The notes: a model not told the origin generated them from the sequence alone. A stretch of 64,000 bases of DNA from Timema cristinae (GCA_039000515.1 JBCFYV010009882.1:59450277-59514276); one strand, 5' to 3'; positions 10,867-22,490 are shown, counted from the first letter of the stretch. Made by a program: numbers and translations.

Positions 10867-10940
10867 GCAGCACAGCAAAACGATGTCAGAAAGCAGCGCT
10901 GCAACCTGCTAAGTGTTAAGCGTCCTTTAAGACCAGTGCC
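10867..10940 (-). repeat. Harbinger right terminal inverted repeat
   Basis: This is the reverse complement of the left arm. AAAGCAGCGCTGC and CAGCAAAACGATGTC are the best-conserved blocks, and CCTTTAAGACCAGTGCC forms the tip. It closes the element about 290 bases beyond the MADF start codon. Confidence 0.75.
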
Positions 10941-11499
10941 TTTGCGGCCTATGCCTGAAATTAATATTATTTATAACACTAGTTTTATAATGGCCCAATG
11001 TGTATAAAGTGTGTGTTCCCCAGTCGATCCACGCCCCCTTTCCTAAAGTGTTCTGAGCGCATTAAAAAAACAATTTAGACGAATTTACATTCATGGACAA
11101 AGAATTGATGTATTTGATATGTATGTTATCAATAAGACCTTTTTGTGGTAAGTTATTAATTATTTTCTCCGGCTACCATATTTTGGAGATAGGGAGCTTC
11201 TAGTTTTAATCAATAGCTACCCGAAACCTTAAACTGAAAACTTAGTGGTACAAACTTCTCTACAATATTTAAATTGAGCATATACTACTTACTTTGCAAG
11301 GATAAAAGTTTTTTTTTTTGCTTCAATGTATGACTAACGGAACTAAAGAGCAGATCAGAGGTGGACTAGGCCGCTGGGACACCATGAAATAGGCTATTCT
11401 GGTGGATCGATTTGATTTGGGTTGAGACTTTAACTTTACTTTAAACTAAAACTAAGCCATTGTGTTTATTGAATTTTAATCAAAAGTTACAGTGACAAC
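10941..11499. other. Gene-free stretch
   Basis: No coding remnant was recognised. The final part may belong to the dispersed repeat that is clear from 11500 onward. Confidence 0.4.
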
Positions 11500-11970
11500 G
11501 TTTTAGGGTTCCCAGAATATATCATTTGGGAAGATATACGATGGCATTAAATGTAAAACTGTTCAATTTGTTGCTGCTTTGGTGATGTTTATAAAATATG
11601 TATTAATTTAAACGCAAACACATGTGTTTAGTGAATGCTGTTACTAGTTTTGTTATCCATACAAATAGTGGCTGGAGGATAATTTTACAAACTCAAATAT
11701 GTAAAAATAGACTTCCAGATATTGTATAGCAATATAAAAGTATCTTTTCTCATTCCGATAGAGAGTAGAAGTTGATGATTTAAGTTGACTGAATAGCGTC
11801 GTAATCATCGATAATCTAGTTGAAATGGCTTCGGGATTAAATTTACAAAAAATAAAAACATTAATACTTCACCTCACCACTTCAGTTTACATTGATACAC
11901 ACCTTTAGTGGTATTTATGAATGTATGTTAAGGACCATCATATATGTAGTGCCGGGGCACTTGGAATATG
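11500..11970 (+). repeat. Dispersed repeat, copy 1 of 2
   Basis: This resembles 30150-30495 in the same orientation. Matching blocks include ATGTGTTTAGTGA, ATAATTTTACAAACT, ATCGATAATCTAGTTG with GAAATGGCTT, and ATGTTAAGGACCATCATAT. Divergence is high and indels are common. I could not assign a class, and a 73-residue frame at 11921-12142 is incidental. Confidence 0.55.
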
Positions 11971-13439
11971 CACATCCCTGAAGAAGATAGACCAGTATAT
12001 CTTATACCTACTTCAAAGAAGACTACAGGTATTTGGAAACGAAAGTATATTCTATTTAATTAAATATTACACACCTTGCCATCTAGTAGCATTGCAAGAA
12101 ATTATAACAAATGTTCCCGAAAAATCATCATACTTTAAATAAATGGACTAAAATTAATTTCATGATAAATAAGTTGGCCTAGAGGCAATTGAACTAAAGT
12201 TTTTGCCTGAAAATTATCTTCACAGAAAGTCATCTGACCTAGAGTCATTTTTGTCTTAATTCATCTGGCCTAAAGTTATTTTTCCTGAAAATTAATGTCT
12301 TCAAATTCAGTTGGCGTAAGGTAATTTAGGATGAAGTCATCTAACAGCATGTGGTTATATCCATCTCAGGACCCTTGTTTTGGATTTTTACCGGGTTAGT
12401 ATACGACCTGATCACCCTGGATTCACGAGCGTCAGTTTATAGCTCAGCTCTATATTTAAATATTTAAATATATTTTGTTTGGGGGCCAGGTAGTTTCACG
12501 TCCCCTACAAACGATTATACTGGGTTTAATTTAAATGAAAGATAAAATTAATAAATTTCAAAAATTAATTATAAGGATTAATTTATTCCTCACATTGGTT
12601 CTGGATATCAAAGAGTGAATATAAATAACGGAAGTTGAGTTGGAGTGACTAGTTTATCTCCTATTTTTTGACTGCATGAGCATCTAACACAGGTCCGATC
12701 TTTCTGATAGTGTGATCGTGAGTGTTTCTTCAATAATAATAATAATAATAATATTAATGATCGAAAACTATATATATATATATATATATATAGTATTTGC
12801 GATCATTTATATATATATATATAACCATTATTTTGAAAAGTGAGACTAATTGACGCTCCAGTACAGCTTTCACCGAACTCTAAATCCTGCTAAAGTTTAA
12901 CAAGAATTAAATGTTATCCTTCAGTCATTTGGCCTAAGATAAATTTAGAGTAAAAATAATTGAGCTTGTTAAGTAGTGACACTTTAGGCTAAATGACTTT
13001 AGACAAACTGTTGTGTACCAAGAAATGTTAACATTACATCTTTATTTGAACTTTCAGGAAATGTAAGGTGGGGTAGTTTGAACCCACACATCCCCTCCTA
13101 TCCCACCCACACATCTTGATTGTTAATGTATTTTTCAATCCAAAAGTGCTAATGTTTAGTTTTATATATTTAATTGTAAATACATGAAAAATTATATTAA
13201 TTAAAATATTAATACAGGTTATTTAAAATTAAAATCCTTTGTAAAAAAAAAATCCCTCAAACTTTACTTGACTAGAAATATGAATATAACGAAAATTATC
13301 ACTTTCACAAACTCAGCATTAGGGTATGTTTCAATGTCCGTGAAGCTTAGTAATTTATTTTACTTTGAATATGAAACCAAATTCAATATTTATTTTAATT
13401 ACTAGATCTATAATACTAGAATAGTTCCTTAAGGAATCT
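11971..13439. other. Gene-free stretch with decayed tandem repeats and microsatellites
   Basis: At 12165-12360 and again at 12920-13010, phrases like CATCTGGCCTAAAGTTATTT recur at irregular 40-60-base spacing and look like an ancient tandem array. Between them are (AAT)n at 12731-12752 and two (TA)n runs at 12768-12792 and 12810-12822. No coding remnant was seen. Confidence 0.5.
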
Positions 13440-13690
13440 GCTTTGGGACAGCATGGTCTAAGGCGCCATTCTCACAAAAGACAGGACTGCCGATGACAGG
13501 GAGATCAGGGTTCAAAATTTAGTCAGGTATAATATGGGTGGTTTTTCCTTGTTTTACATTTTTCCTTCACGCAAATGTGGGTACATTCACTCTAAATGCA
13601 TCCTTCCTCATCCCTAACTCACTAGCGTAAATAGTACGTATACGTATAACCATGAATAGGTAATAAGACGTGGTGCACAAAAAAAATCTC
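13440..13690 (+). mobile_element. SINE A copy, near full length
   Basis: The head carries GCATGGTCTAAGGCGC (A box) and GATCAGGGTTCAAAAT (B box). The core has CACGCAAATGTGGGTACA, then the tail GTAATAAGACGTGGTGCAC followed by an A run instead of AAT repeats. The first few head bases are diverged. Polymerase III would have used the internal A and B boxes. Confidence 0.85.
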
Positions 13691-15635
13691 AAGGGAGTGG
13701 TTTTAAATGATTTGCACTTACGTTCCAAATAGAGTAGAGTACCAATAATACGATTAAGTTTTCATGCAATAATTTTCTTTAAGAAGTTTGACTCAGACAA
13801 ATAAAAGACGCACAAGGTTTTTGCTGCCAAGAGTTTTATAGACTCATATAGGTCTTGTAAGCTCTACGGGATGGAGGGGGGGGAGGGGGCGAAAATGGTG
13901 GGAGGGCGGGGCAGCCACTTTAATAGCACTGCGGGTATTTTTTTTTATTACAGCATGCTACTCCTTATCCACTTTCCCTTTATACCCTCTTACTTTTTTG
14001 CTTCTAAGTGTTGGTTCACCTAAGGAGCGCTTAAGACGGGAATTAACATGACACACGAGCCATCCATCACTGGCTCCAGATTTGTGACGCACACTAAAAT
14101 CACGCAGAGAAGAGTCGACAAAGAAGAAACGAGACGCAATTAAAAACATCCGTGAGTGAGTAAGAAGGGGATAGTAAAAAATTATACTCTTTGTAGCCTA
14201 AGTGTTGTGGCAGGAAGAAGGGAATCTAATACTAGTTATCTGACTAATTGCATGTCAGTATAAAGCGAGCAAGATTGACGATGATGGTGACGTGGGTACA
14301 AAACTGGTTGATAACTGAAAAATACATTTTTATAACTCTGCCATAGTGTGAAGGAGCTATGAATATTTGATAATGCACTGATAGAAAATGGGACTGATAT
14401 GATTAGTGCACAACAGTACATTTGAATACCTTGCAAAGGGGTTTGTTTTGCTCCACTTTTTTTTTATACCTAATTTTTGTTCTAACTATAAAAAAAAAAA
14501 AAAAAAACTCAAATACATAAAGGCCCAGTAGTAATTTTGTTCACTTACTTTTCACATATTTGTATGTATTGTAATGGAATTTAATTTTAATTTTGGAGAA
14601 ACGTATCCTCATAGGGATACATTGCTTCAGTTACGAAAATGTATTTTTAAACCAAGGCAATGATGAATTGGTGTAAAGTAAACCCACGTTTTGACACAAT
14701 TTTTGGCTCTGCTATATGGCCAATTACCTAGTCCCAAACATAGCTATTTACTTCAGGTTTTTCAGGCCTCTTCCAAGATTTTGAAGATCTCTGCATAGCA
14801 CATACTACCCCTTCCTGGCCAGATAAACAATATTTCCCAAGAAGTATTCTCCTTCGTATCCAATGCATTCAATTTTCAGCTTCATTCTCTTTTTCAAACT
14901 TTTCAGCTTACTGAATTAAATCAACGTCAAGGTCACTAGGTTCACCAGTATAATCTCAAGCAATGTCCACGCGTTTAAGCTTGAGCTTACGTGAACTTTT
15001 TTTCTTTCAGCGTCGCTTCTTTGTTGCTTTTACCTTGATGACAATCAATGGCACATTATTTGAAATGGTACAATTTTAGTTTTTTAATAAAATGACATGT
15101 TGTTTTTCTAATAGTTTGTGAAATTTTGAGCTCCCTATTTCTAAGATAAAATCTTCAAATTAAAAATCTAAATTTTTTTATGATTATTTGGAGTGATCTT
15201 TGTACAAGATTGCAAATAGTCAAATCCTAGACTACAACTAGAAGTGCTTTCTGTACTGTTTTTTTTTTTTTTTAGATTTTAGGCCCCTCATTGCTACTTT
15301 CAAGTCTTAGTTATAAAATTAAAATACTTGCATACTTTTAAGTTATTCACCATCCTGACAAATGTCAATTTTCTACCAGACCAAATTTATTGTTTTGTTA
15401 TTTTTATATTTTGCAAAATTACCTCCCCATTCTCCCCCTCTTCCAACCACACCTCACCCCTCTATTCTTATCCAATGAATCTTGTTTTGAAATTATAAAT
15501 ATTCAGACTTATGGTTATTTAAGTTTGTCATAGTACATAAGTGTCCCTTCCTAGATAGGTTAGACCGCGTTGAAATGCGTTTAACCAGAGTTTAACTTCC
15601 CACCCAACCTTTTTACCAGGTAATATAACTCTTCC
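13691..15635. other. Gene-free stretch, one possible transposon relic
   Basis: A G-rich tract lies at 13872-13915. A repeat-poor, CpG-containing part at 13955-14150 could be regulatory or simply unique. Poly-A and poly-T runs lie at 14488-14508 and 15260-15275. On the minus strand from 15080 to 14690 a broken frame has lysine-rich and acidic segments followed by KRPEKPEVNSYVWD, possibly the C-terminal tail of a transposon protein. This is too weak to annotate. Confidence 0.4.
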
Positions 15636-15646
15636 TACATTATCTA

Positions 15647-15851
<205 letters not shown>

Positions 15852-15862
15852 TACATTATCTA

Positions 15863-17126
15863 ACGCTCGGCACAACGCACCTTCATTCAGCAGGTCCACA
15901 TCCAGCTCTTGTACGTGACGGATATTATGACTATCACAGCCCTTCAGCTTGTACACAGGGCAGGACTTAGAGTAGGCCTATATGGTTTGCTGGGCTCCCA
16001 CATACATGGATTATGGTTTCCCAGCCAGTGAAGCGGTTCATGGCACGAATCGCTTTTTTAACCTTTTATTTATCCTCCCTGATATAGTACATCAACCCTC
16101 TGTCTACGTCCAATCTATATCCCACTCATATCCTCCAAACTGTAGCCTAACCTTCTAAACATTTTCGAATACGAAAAAACTCCTCGTCCTAGCTCACGCT
16201 CAGAGATAGGAGGCAGAAATTGCTTCTCCTACCTATATGATGAGGGCCGCGTCGATCCATGAATTTTCGACGAGTAGGAAAGTTTAGGATTAGTCTCAAC
16301 GACTTTATGAATCTTGAACAGTTCTAACGACTAGTTTGCGGTGTACCCATTTGCGAAAACCATATTATGTTTACTGATACGAACATCACCAAGTTTAAAC
16401 TGGATTTGTGTAGAATCGATCGCTTAGGCCTGTATATAGAAATTACATAAAAGACTATCGGCCTTATTGTCTATCGCTGGAATAAGTTCTCTATTCATAT
16501 AAAATACTGGTACAGTATGTAAACAAATGATCATTCTCATTTTTAATTAAGAAATTCTCGCCCAAAATCTCTTTAATAGCGAGTTGTTATTATTTTCATT
16601 CATTTCAAGATTAGTAAATTTAACTACTTATTTCTGAATATAAAGCTCATATCCCACTTTTGTTGTCGACAATATTTAAATGATCTTGAGTGTGATCCTT
16701 TAATTACTGTAATTTTATCAGTTTTCTATCGCTAACCAGCTTAGAGATTCCGTAATCAAATCAGACTATTTTTCTTCTTTGTTAGCATATCCTATATCAG
16801 AGGTGAGCAACATACTTTTCAATGTCGCCACAGGTGGGCTTAAGAGAAGATAAATTCGCCATACTTTGTAACAATTGAGAAATTAGGTTACTCTATCAAA
16901 TATTCAAGACAATATACATTGTTTGAACAGATTTATCCAAAACATGCTCACTTTGACTACTCATTTACAACCTTTTCAGGCGTAAATAATGAAAATGGTT
17001 CAGATTGAAAATGTAAGATAATTTAATACGATATTTGACATTCATTTTATGTCACAAGTTGCAGAAATATTGGCTGAACCTAATGCACATCCTAGCTCCC
17101 CCTCCAAATTGACGTCAACCATTAGA
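15863..17126. other. Gene-free, relatively complex sequence
   Basis: I recognise no family here. The part 15870-16400 is less AT-rich than its surroundings and has no long frame. It is either unique DNA or an old repeat with no second copy in the window. Confidence 0.4.
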
Positions 17127-17240
17127 GATATCATATTCTGAAAATTGAAAAATGACACCTGGACACGGGAATCGAACCCGGGACCTTCGGCTTAGTACAC
17201 CAATGCTCTTACCACTGAGCTATCCAGGATTCGTCCCGTG
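17127..17240 (-). mobile_element. SINE E copy 1, tRNA-like head
   Basis: On the minus strand 17229-17158 is a nearly perfect tRNA-like unit: acceptor halves CCTGGA/TCCAGG, A box TAGCTCAGTGGTAAGAGC, a 7-base anticodon loop GTACTAA (ACT) and T arm GGGTTCGATTCCC. It lacks a clear poly-T terminator and continues into GTGTCATTTTTCAATTTTC, the family body, so I treat it as a SINE head. It could still be a tRNA pseudogene. Confidence 0.75.
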
Positions 17241-17426
17241 CCCATGGTCATTCTTCACTCATATTTTAAGGCAGAGTCTATGATGGACGTGCGGAAGTCG
17301 TCAGCTTATAAACATGTGATTATAGAAGATCACAGCCATCAGACAACGCAGCCACCTGCGACTCGGTAGTTGGCATGATTGCAGCCAATTGACAATTATA
17401 TTATAATTGCACGGGATTGCATATAT

Positions 17427-17690
17427 TAATGAATCAGATAGCCGAAGCTATCATCTAACATTTTAGTGAGTCTAGCACCTCTTAGATATCATATTCTGAA
17501 AATTGAAAAATGACACCTGGACAAGGGAATCGAACCTGGAACCTTCGGCTTAGTACGCCAATGCTCTTACCACTGATCTGACCGATTCCCGTGTCCAGGT
17601 GTCATTTTTCAATTTTCAGAATATGATATCTAAGAGGTGCTAGCCTCACTAAAATGCATAGATGATAGCTTCGGCTATCTGATTCATTCA
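17427..17690. mobile_element. Two SINE E copies head to head forming a long hairpin
   Basis: The arms 17427-17531 and 17584-17690 are reverse complements over about 105 bases with only a few mismatches. The intervening 52 bases hold the rest of one tRNA-like head. Each arm contains the SINE body, including GATAGCTTCGGCTATC (17437-17452 in reverse and 17664-17679 forward), a 6-bp stem closed by a TTCG loop. The second head is cut short at the junction, so the structure arose by inverted duplication or insertion of one copy in another. Confidence 0.85.
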
Positions 17691-18817
17691 TTCGAGATAT
17701 GTATGTGTGACTTTGTGAATCCCACCAAGGAGAACGTCAATTCACAGCCCACGTTGATTCAAAGGTTGACAAAAATTTCAAAATGCCAGATTTCAAAGTT
17801 GAGAGATTGTTGCTAATCAGAGTCGATTTCCACACATTTGTAAATGAATAATTCTGGTAAATGTTCACGTGTTATAGGCTGTGAAAGGGGAAAATTCATC
17901 TTCAAGCCCACGCTTTTCCAAATACTGAAGGGTGGAAATTTCTTGGCGTTAATTTGTAGTATAAAATTGGAATAGAGCACACAAGAATTCAAATACAAAT
18001 TTAAAGTCATACAAATTAGAAAAACGTGATTCAACTTTTTGAGTAAGGTTTTTTGTCCAGTTTATGTAGAGTAAGTGCTTCACTCCGAGTAGAGTACACT
18101 CCTTATTTCTAAAAATTTGATCAGTTTTGAAAAATAGATCAAATCGTCTTTCTGAATTTGTACCAGAACAAGGTTAAGTTTTGACTTGAATTCTTTAATA
18201 TGCTGTGCCAGATCACATATTAATTTACCCTTTCCCTAAAATTTCATGTTTAATTAATTTAAGTGAACAATGAAAATGTAAATCGCACTACCAAGAACGG
18301 TTCTTAATGTCAGAAAACTTTAGCATTTTTTTTAAATATTTGCACACCTCAAAATATATGATTACATCTTTAACTTTTGATACCTATATATACCTATAAA
18401 ATAACAGTAATAAAAAAGTAAAATGCTATCAATGTGGACCCTAAAGTTTTTGATTATATTTTATAAAAATGTTCTTCCTACTATAATAAGGGTAAACAAA
18501 CGTACCGTATGTAAAACTAATTAATAAACATTCACATATATTTATTAATGTGATCTTCGGCTGTTACTTTTGATAGATATTTTCAATTCAAAAATACAAT
18601 AGTGGTAATAATAATAAAGTAAAATACTATAAATGTAGATTTTTTTTAAATTTTATAAAACGCTCTTTGAAACATATTATTTCTATAAATATTCTGCATT
18701 GCAGAAGAAAGAAAGAAAACTGAACGAGATAAGCTGTTTTTGTGGTACTTACAATGCGAGACTTAGAAAAATGAACATAATTATATTTAAAAAATTAACT
18801 TTACGATTACTGTATTC
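17691..18817. other. Gene-free stretch with two copies of a short dispersed repeat
   Basis: Segments at about 18375-18475 and 18560-18670 share ACTTTTGATA, an AATAA-rich centre and TAAAATRCTAT followed by TTTATAAAA. A third copy lies at 29545-29650. The unit is about 110 bases and unclassified. A 73-residue frame at 17813-18034 has no recognisable motif. Confidence 0.5.
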
Positions 18818-19062
18818 TGTGGCCGCATGGTGTAAGATATCAATCACTCTCATGTAGGACTAGACTAGCAATGAAAAGGAGATTGGGGTTCGAATCCTGG
18901 TAGGGTGTGTTAAAGGTGGTTTTTCATAAATGGTTGTACACTCTTCCTCCATGCAAATGCAGGTATACTTTTTTAAGTTCAATCTTACTCATCCATAACA
19001 CATTAGCGTAACTAATACATATACGTACAAGCCTAGAGGTAATAGGACCTGGTGCTAAAATA
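18818..19062 (+). mobile_element. SINE A copy, diverged
   Basis: The A box region is GCATGGTGTAAGATA, the B box GGGGTTCGAATCCTGG, and the core has CATGCAAATGCAGGTATAC. The tail GGTAATAGGACCTGGTGCT ends in an A-rich run. All parts are present but the copy has many substitutions, so it is old. Confidence 0.85.
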
Positions 19063-19744
19063 AAAAGTATTCACGATTCATCGCTATATTAACTTTATCA
19101 AATAAGAGGCTTATCATATAATTTTATCAGTATTACAATGGAGGTAATATATTCTCTCAAAATTTCCTGTTAAGATAAAGAGAATCGTGAAAATATTGTT
19201 TTACAAAACGATTAAAAAAAAGTTAATATATAATCAATATGAACAAGTGTTTTGACAGATAATGGGCACATATTTATACGTAGAATGTTTTGTATTATAT
19301 CTTGTTGCTCCATCAACTCAGATATTTCCTGGTTCTTTCTCCTTCTTTATCCATCTTCCTCTATTACTGGACCCCATATCTTTCTCGACAACTTTTTCAG
19401 TGGTGTAGTCCTAAGAAAAAAAGTAACTGGACGGTCATTCTCACAATTAAAAGTATCTCACTTAAGCTCTAAACATTCAAAATATAAAATTTGATTGGGA
19501 TTTAAAGTTTAATATTTAGAATATTTTTCAATTGTTTTATATTTACAGAGACCAGATACAAGTAGGTAATGGTATTGTAACTCAATTTATTATATTATTT
19601 TCAGGAATAGCTTAATCACTGACATGCCGCGAATCTGACTTCTTAGATGATGTAGCAAGCAGGTCTGAACGTATGGGATTAGGTTCTATTGATTTAAAGA
19701 TGGACCATGTTTAGTAAGCACCGTAATGGAGTATTTATTAAGTT
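19063..19744. other. Gene-free stretch
   Basis: Two overlapping frames (19252-19494 and 19290-19472) show no motif and no second copy in the window. Nothing else was recognised. Confidence 0.4.
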
Positions 19745-20080
19745 AATCTCTCTAAAACTACGCCCACTCAGCAGAATTACAAGAGATTGATTTTAAGCAG
19801 ACTTCTAGAGGTTTATGACAGTTCACGTACTCCAAAAATTCATTCGATATTTTTTTAAATTCTACTATGAAACGGCTACAAGGGTTGTTTATAGATTCCG
19901 GGCCATAGGTAACTTCCATATTACTCGGCCACAAGTGTGATGTCAATATTTAAAAATCCTTCAAAATTTTGGAATATTCTTCTTCAAAAAAGTCACTCTC
20001 TTTCATTTCACGACCTGAAATGGTTGTGAAACATTTCTTAAATTGTCCATAATTTTGCTCAAGCTTTGCAACCAATCCTA
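19745..20080 (-). pseudogene. hAT transposase fragment, C-terminal region
   Basis: The minus strand from 20080 reads GLVAKLEQNYGQFKKCFTTI, an FFEEEYSKILKDF segment, a stop, then LWPSNMEVTYGPESI, CSRFIVEFKKISNEFLEYVN and KPLEVCLKSISCNSAEWA. The order 'lysine/acidic helix, LWP-NM--TYG, C-RF, F-EYV, SL--I, SAE' matches the region just before the dimerisation (hATC) domain in hAT transposases of the KIAA1586-like group. The same group recurs at 48.8-49.7 kb. The frame ends where the 'SAECERGFS' motif should follow. No terminal repeats were found. Confidence 0.6.
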
Positions 20081-20727
20081 TTTAATGATTGGTGTCGCAG
20101 ATTCTCAGTAATTTCCAGGCCACGGAATTCCCCATTCGCAGCTCCTTTTGTAATTTTCTAATTTCCCCCCTCCCCCCGATCTGAATTTAATTGATTCAAT
20201 AATTCATACTATACGATGTTTATTATTTTAACTTTTAACGCACTTGCTCGACTACCGCACTGACCTACCGTTCTAAGACCCTCATTCTCTCCCTATCTCT
20301 CTTGATTTTTTGCCCCATGTCTCTGAGCTGTTACTAATAGATAATAAATTGATTGTGTTAAAGTGTACAATCTTCTTACTACTGTTACAAAAGTGAGGTG
20401 TGAAACTATTGTTAACTAGCATTTCAATCGATTTTTGTTACTATACATTAATAGTATTGAAAAAAAACTGCCTCATTAGTCATAAACCTCATTTATAGTG
20501 TTTAAACAGTGTAACGATCTATTATGTACTAAATACAAAAACACGCCCCAATAACTAAGTGCTTTTAAACCAATAAAAGTATTACGTATAGTTGTTATCC
20601 TCGAGCAATCACCAGAATGTATGGTTGGTGAGGCAATTTGCACCATCGCCCTGTGACGTCACTTACCTTGCCGAACAATCTCCACAAAAAACGTTTGATG
20701 AGAAACTCTTCGATTATAACACTCTTG
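20081..20727. other. Gene-free stretch
   Basis: A polypyrimidine stretch lies at 20160-20180. A palindromic TGACGTCA site (CRE-like) at 20656-20663 is noted, but a single 8-mer is not evidence of function. Confidence 0.4.
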
Positions 20728-20968
20728 TACACTATCGACATTAGTGGGAACGTTAAGCTTGTGTAGACTGGTTTGCTGATGACAGGTAGGTCGAGGTTAG
20801 AATCCAGGCCGGCTGAATTGAGGGTAGGTCTTTCTAAATAGTTAACTACTAACTCTCCGCGCAAATGCAGGCACATAATTATATTCTAAATTATAGCCAT
20901 CTCACCCCTACTTCAATAGTATGTTTATGTGCTGATAGTCTGGACGGGTAGTAAGAAACAGTAAGAAT
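20728..20968 (+). mobile_element. SINE A copy, old
   Basis: The B-box half is GGTCGAGGTTAGAATCC, the core has CGCGCAAATGCAGGCACA, and the tail is ACGGGTAGTAAGAAACAG. The A-box half is hard to see and the trinucleotide tail is gone. A 93-residue antisense frame over it is incidental. Confidence 0.75.
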
Positions 20969-22005
20969 AGCATTGTCAATTATCTTATCTTATTATATGA
21001 TTAACAGTTGTTCTATCCTCTCTCTGTCAAATGTCCAGTCGAAAAAATCTCGACGCCCAGAATAACCAGGAAAATGAAATTCTTCAGGTATATGCTTATA
21101 CGCTTTCATAATATTGACAGATAACCCAATGGGAAGAGACCATTGAGAAGACCAAGATGCATACTCAAGATAGGGATGGGTGACGTACTTATTGTAAGTT
21201 TTGCAGTGAACAAGAGTTTTTAATGCCATAAAGTTAAAGTAGGTAAGTAATATTATCAATCTTAGGTTGTTTGGTTGACATGGTAGTTTGTTTGCTATGA
21301 AGAATAAATAAAACGAGTTCTCTAACAATTTTTTTTTTTAAATAGATAAGTGAGATACTACATAATAAGTAAATAATATTTATAATATAACAAAATATAT
21401 AAACATAAGTCAGACAAATATGTATTATATTTCAGGTATGTATAGATATGACTAACAGCCAGGTGCGTATTCAGTTGGGGTCAAAGGGTCAGTTGATCTC
21501 CCTGTGAAAGTTATAGTTAATACAAAAAAAAAATTAAGTTGAAATTTTAGAATGAAAATACAACACAAATAAGTTATACAAATTTCAATCTTTTTACTTG
21601 CAGACACTTCTCAAACTAGGTCCACACGCGCGTTATTCATCCAAGTTTATTCACTGTTTGATATGACTCACGCAAGTGTGAAAAAAATATTCGTTTTCAT
21701 GTAAGAATATTTTTGTGCATAGAGAGTAACGAACATTGTTCAGTATAGAGACGGCAGGCTACCACACATAAAAGAAGACTAATAATCGCCGGAGAGCAGT
21801 TCATCCACGAACACCGAATATAGAGTAATGTGTGGACAGCAGGAGCGACGTAAATGTGGGGGACTCCGCCCCCCTGGAAATAATTTGCCCCTCCCTGTAA
21901 TAAATTCCCCTCTTAGATATATTTCAAATCCTCTGATATTATTGAATATGAAACTGAAAGATGGCCTTAAATCAAACGCCAAATGATTTCTAGATGCATT
22001 CTATT
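20969..22005. other. Gene-free stretch
   Basis: The minus-strand frame 21328-20993 contains YVTHPYLEYASW, which recalls a LINE reverse-transcriptase C-terminal motif, but nothing else in it fits. A C-rich/G-rich patch at 21858-21910 resembles the G-rich debris seen elsewhere in the window. Confidence 0.4.
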
Positions 22006-22490
22006 GTCAAAAATTGGCTGGAGAAGACGCTTAAATAACTACTAGAGTAGAGGCATCTAACTGACAGAAAAAGTCATGGGAGGAAAGCTCTAAATAGCTA
22101 CCAAAGTCGTCCAAATTTCAAAAATGTTTAGGGGAGAACAACTCCAAATAGCTTCTAGAGGCATGTCATTTTGAAAAATTTTCAGGCGAGGACCACCCCA
22201 AATAGCCTAGTTTCTGAAATAATTCAATTTTCAAAATTTTGTCAGTGGAAGACTACTTCAAAGATTATCTTCTAGAGGTATCTAACTAGCGTAAGAAATA
22301 TAGGTTAGGATCACTCTAAATAGCTTCTAGGGGCATCCAAATTCCATAAATTTCTAGGTGAGGAACACTTTAAATGGGTTATAAAAGAATCTAATAAAAA
22401 ATCAAGGTGAAGACTACTCATAGCTTTTAGAGTGAACCATTTTTCAAAAAATTGTTGAAGGAGGGCTACTCCAGATATTTTATAAAAACC
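22006..22490. repeat. Degenerate tandem array, unit about 56 bp
   Basis: About nine units recur at 22031, 22088, 22144, 22197, 22257, 22313, 22370, 22415 and 22468. Each has a core like CTCCAAATAGCTTCTAGAGG, then an A/T-rich half ending in a GGAGGACTACT-like phrase. Units are strongly diverged, so the array is old. Confidence 0.8.

Larger units (their letters stand above)
6191..10940. mobile_element. PIF/Harbinger DNA transposon with two genes, decayed
   Basis: The limits come from a pair of inverted repeats. The left arm is at 6191-6273 and the right arm at 10867-10940. Both contain GCGCTGCTTT(T/C)TGAC and the flanking AAAGG and TTGTTTTGC-like motifs in opposite orientation. Inside are both proteins typical of animal Harbinger elements: a DDE transposase (plus strand) and a MADF-domain DNA-binding protein (minus strand). 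Stops and frameshifts disable both. The terminal target duplication (normally 3 bp) is not clear. A younger element is inserted at 6869-7951. Confidence 0.8.

Noticed and set aside
17158..17229. A nearly perfect cloverleaf-like sequence that could be a tRNA gene with anticodon ACT
   Set aside because: There is no clear poly-T terminator, and the same unit is joined to the same non-tRNA body at 17.5 and 40.5 kb, which defines a SINE.
20656..20663. A cAMP-response element TGACGTCA
   Set aside because: A single 8-base match with no gene nearby has no support as a regulatory site.
20993..21328. Minus-strand frame with YVTHPYLEYASW resembling a LINE reverse-transcriptase tail
   Set aside because: Only that single motif fits and the residues after it do not follow any LINE pattern. 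Too weak to annotate.
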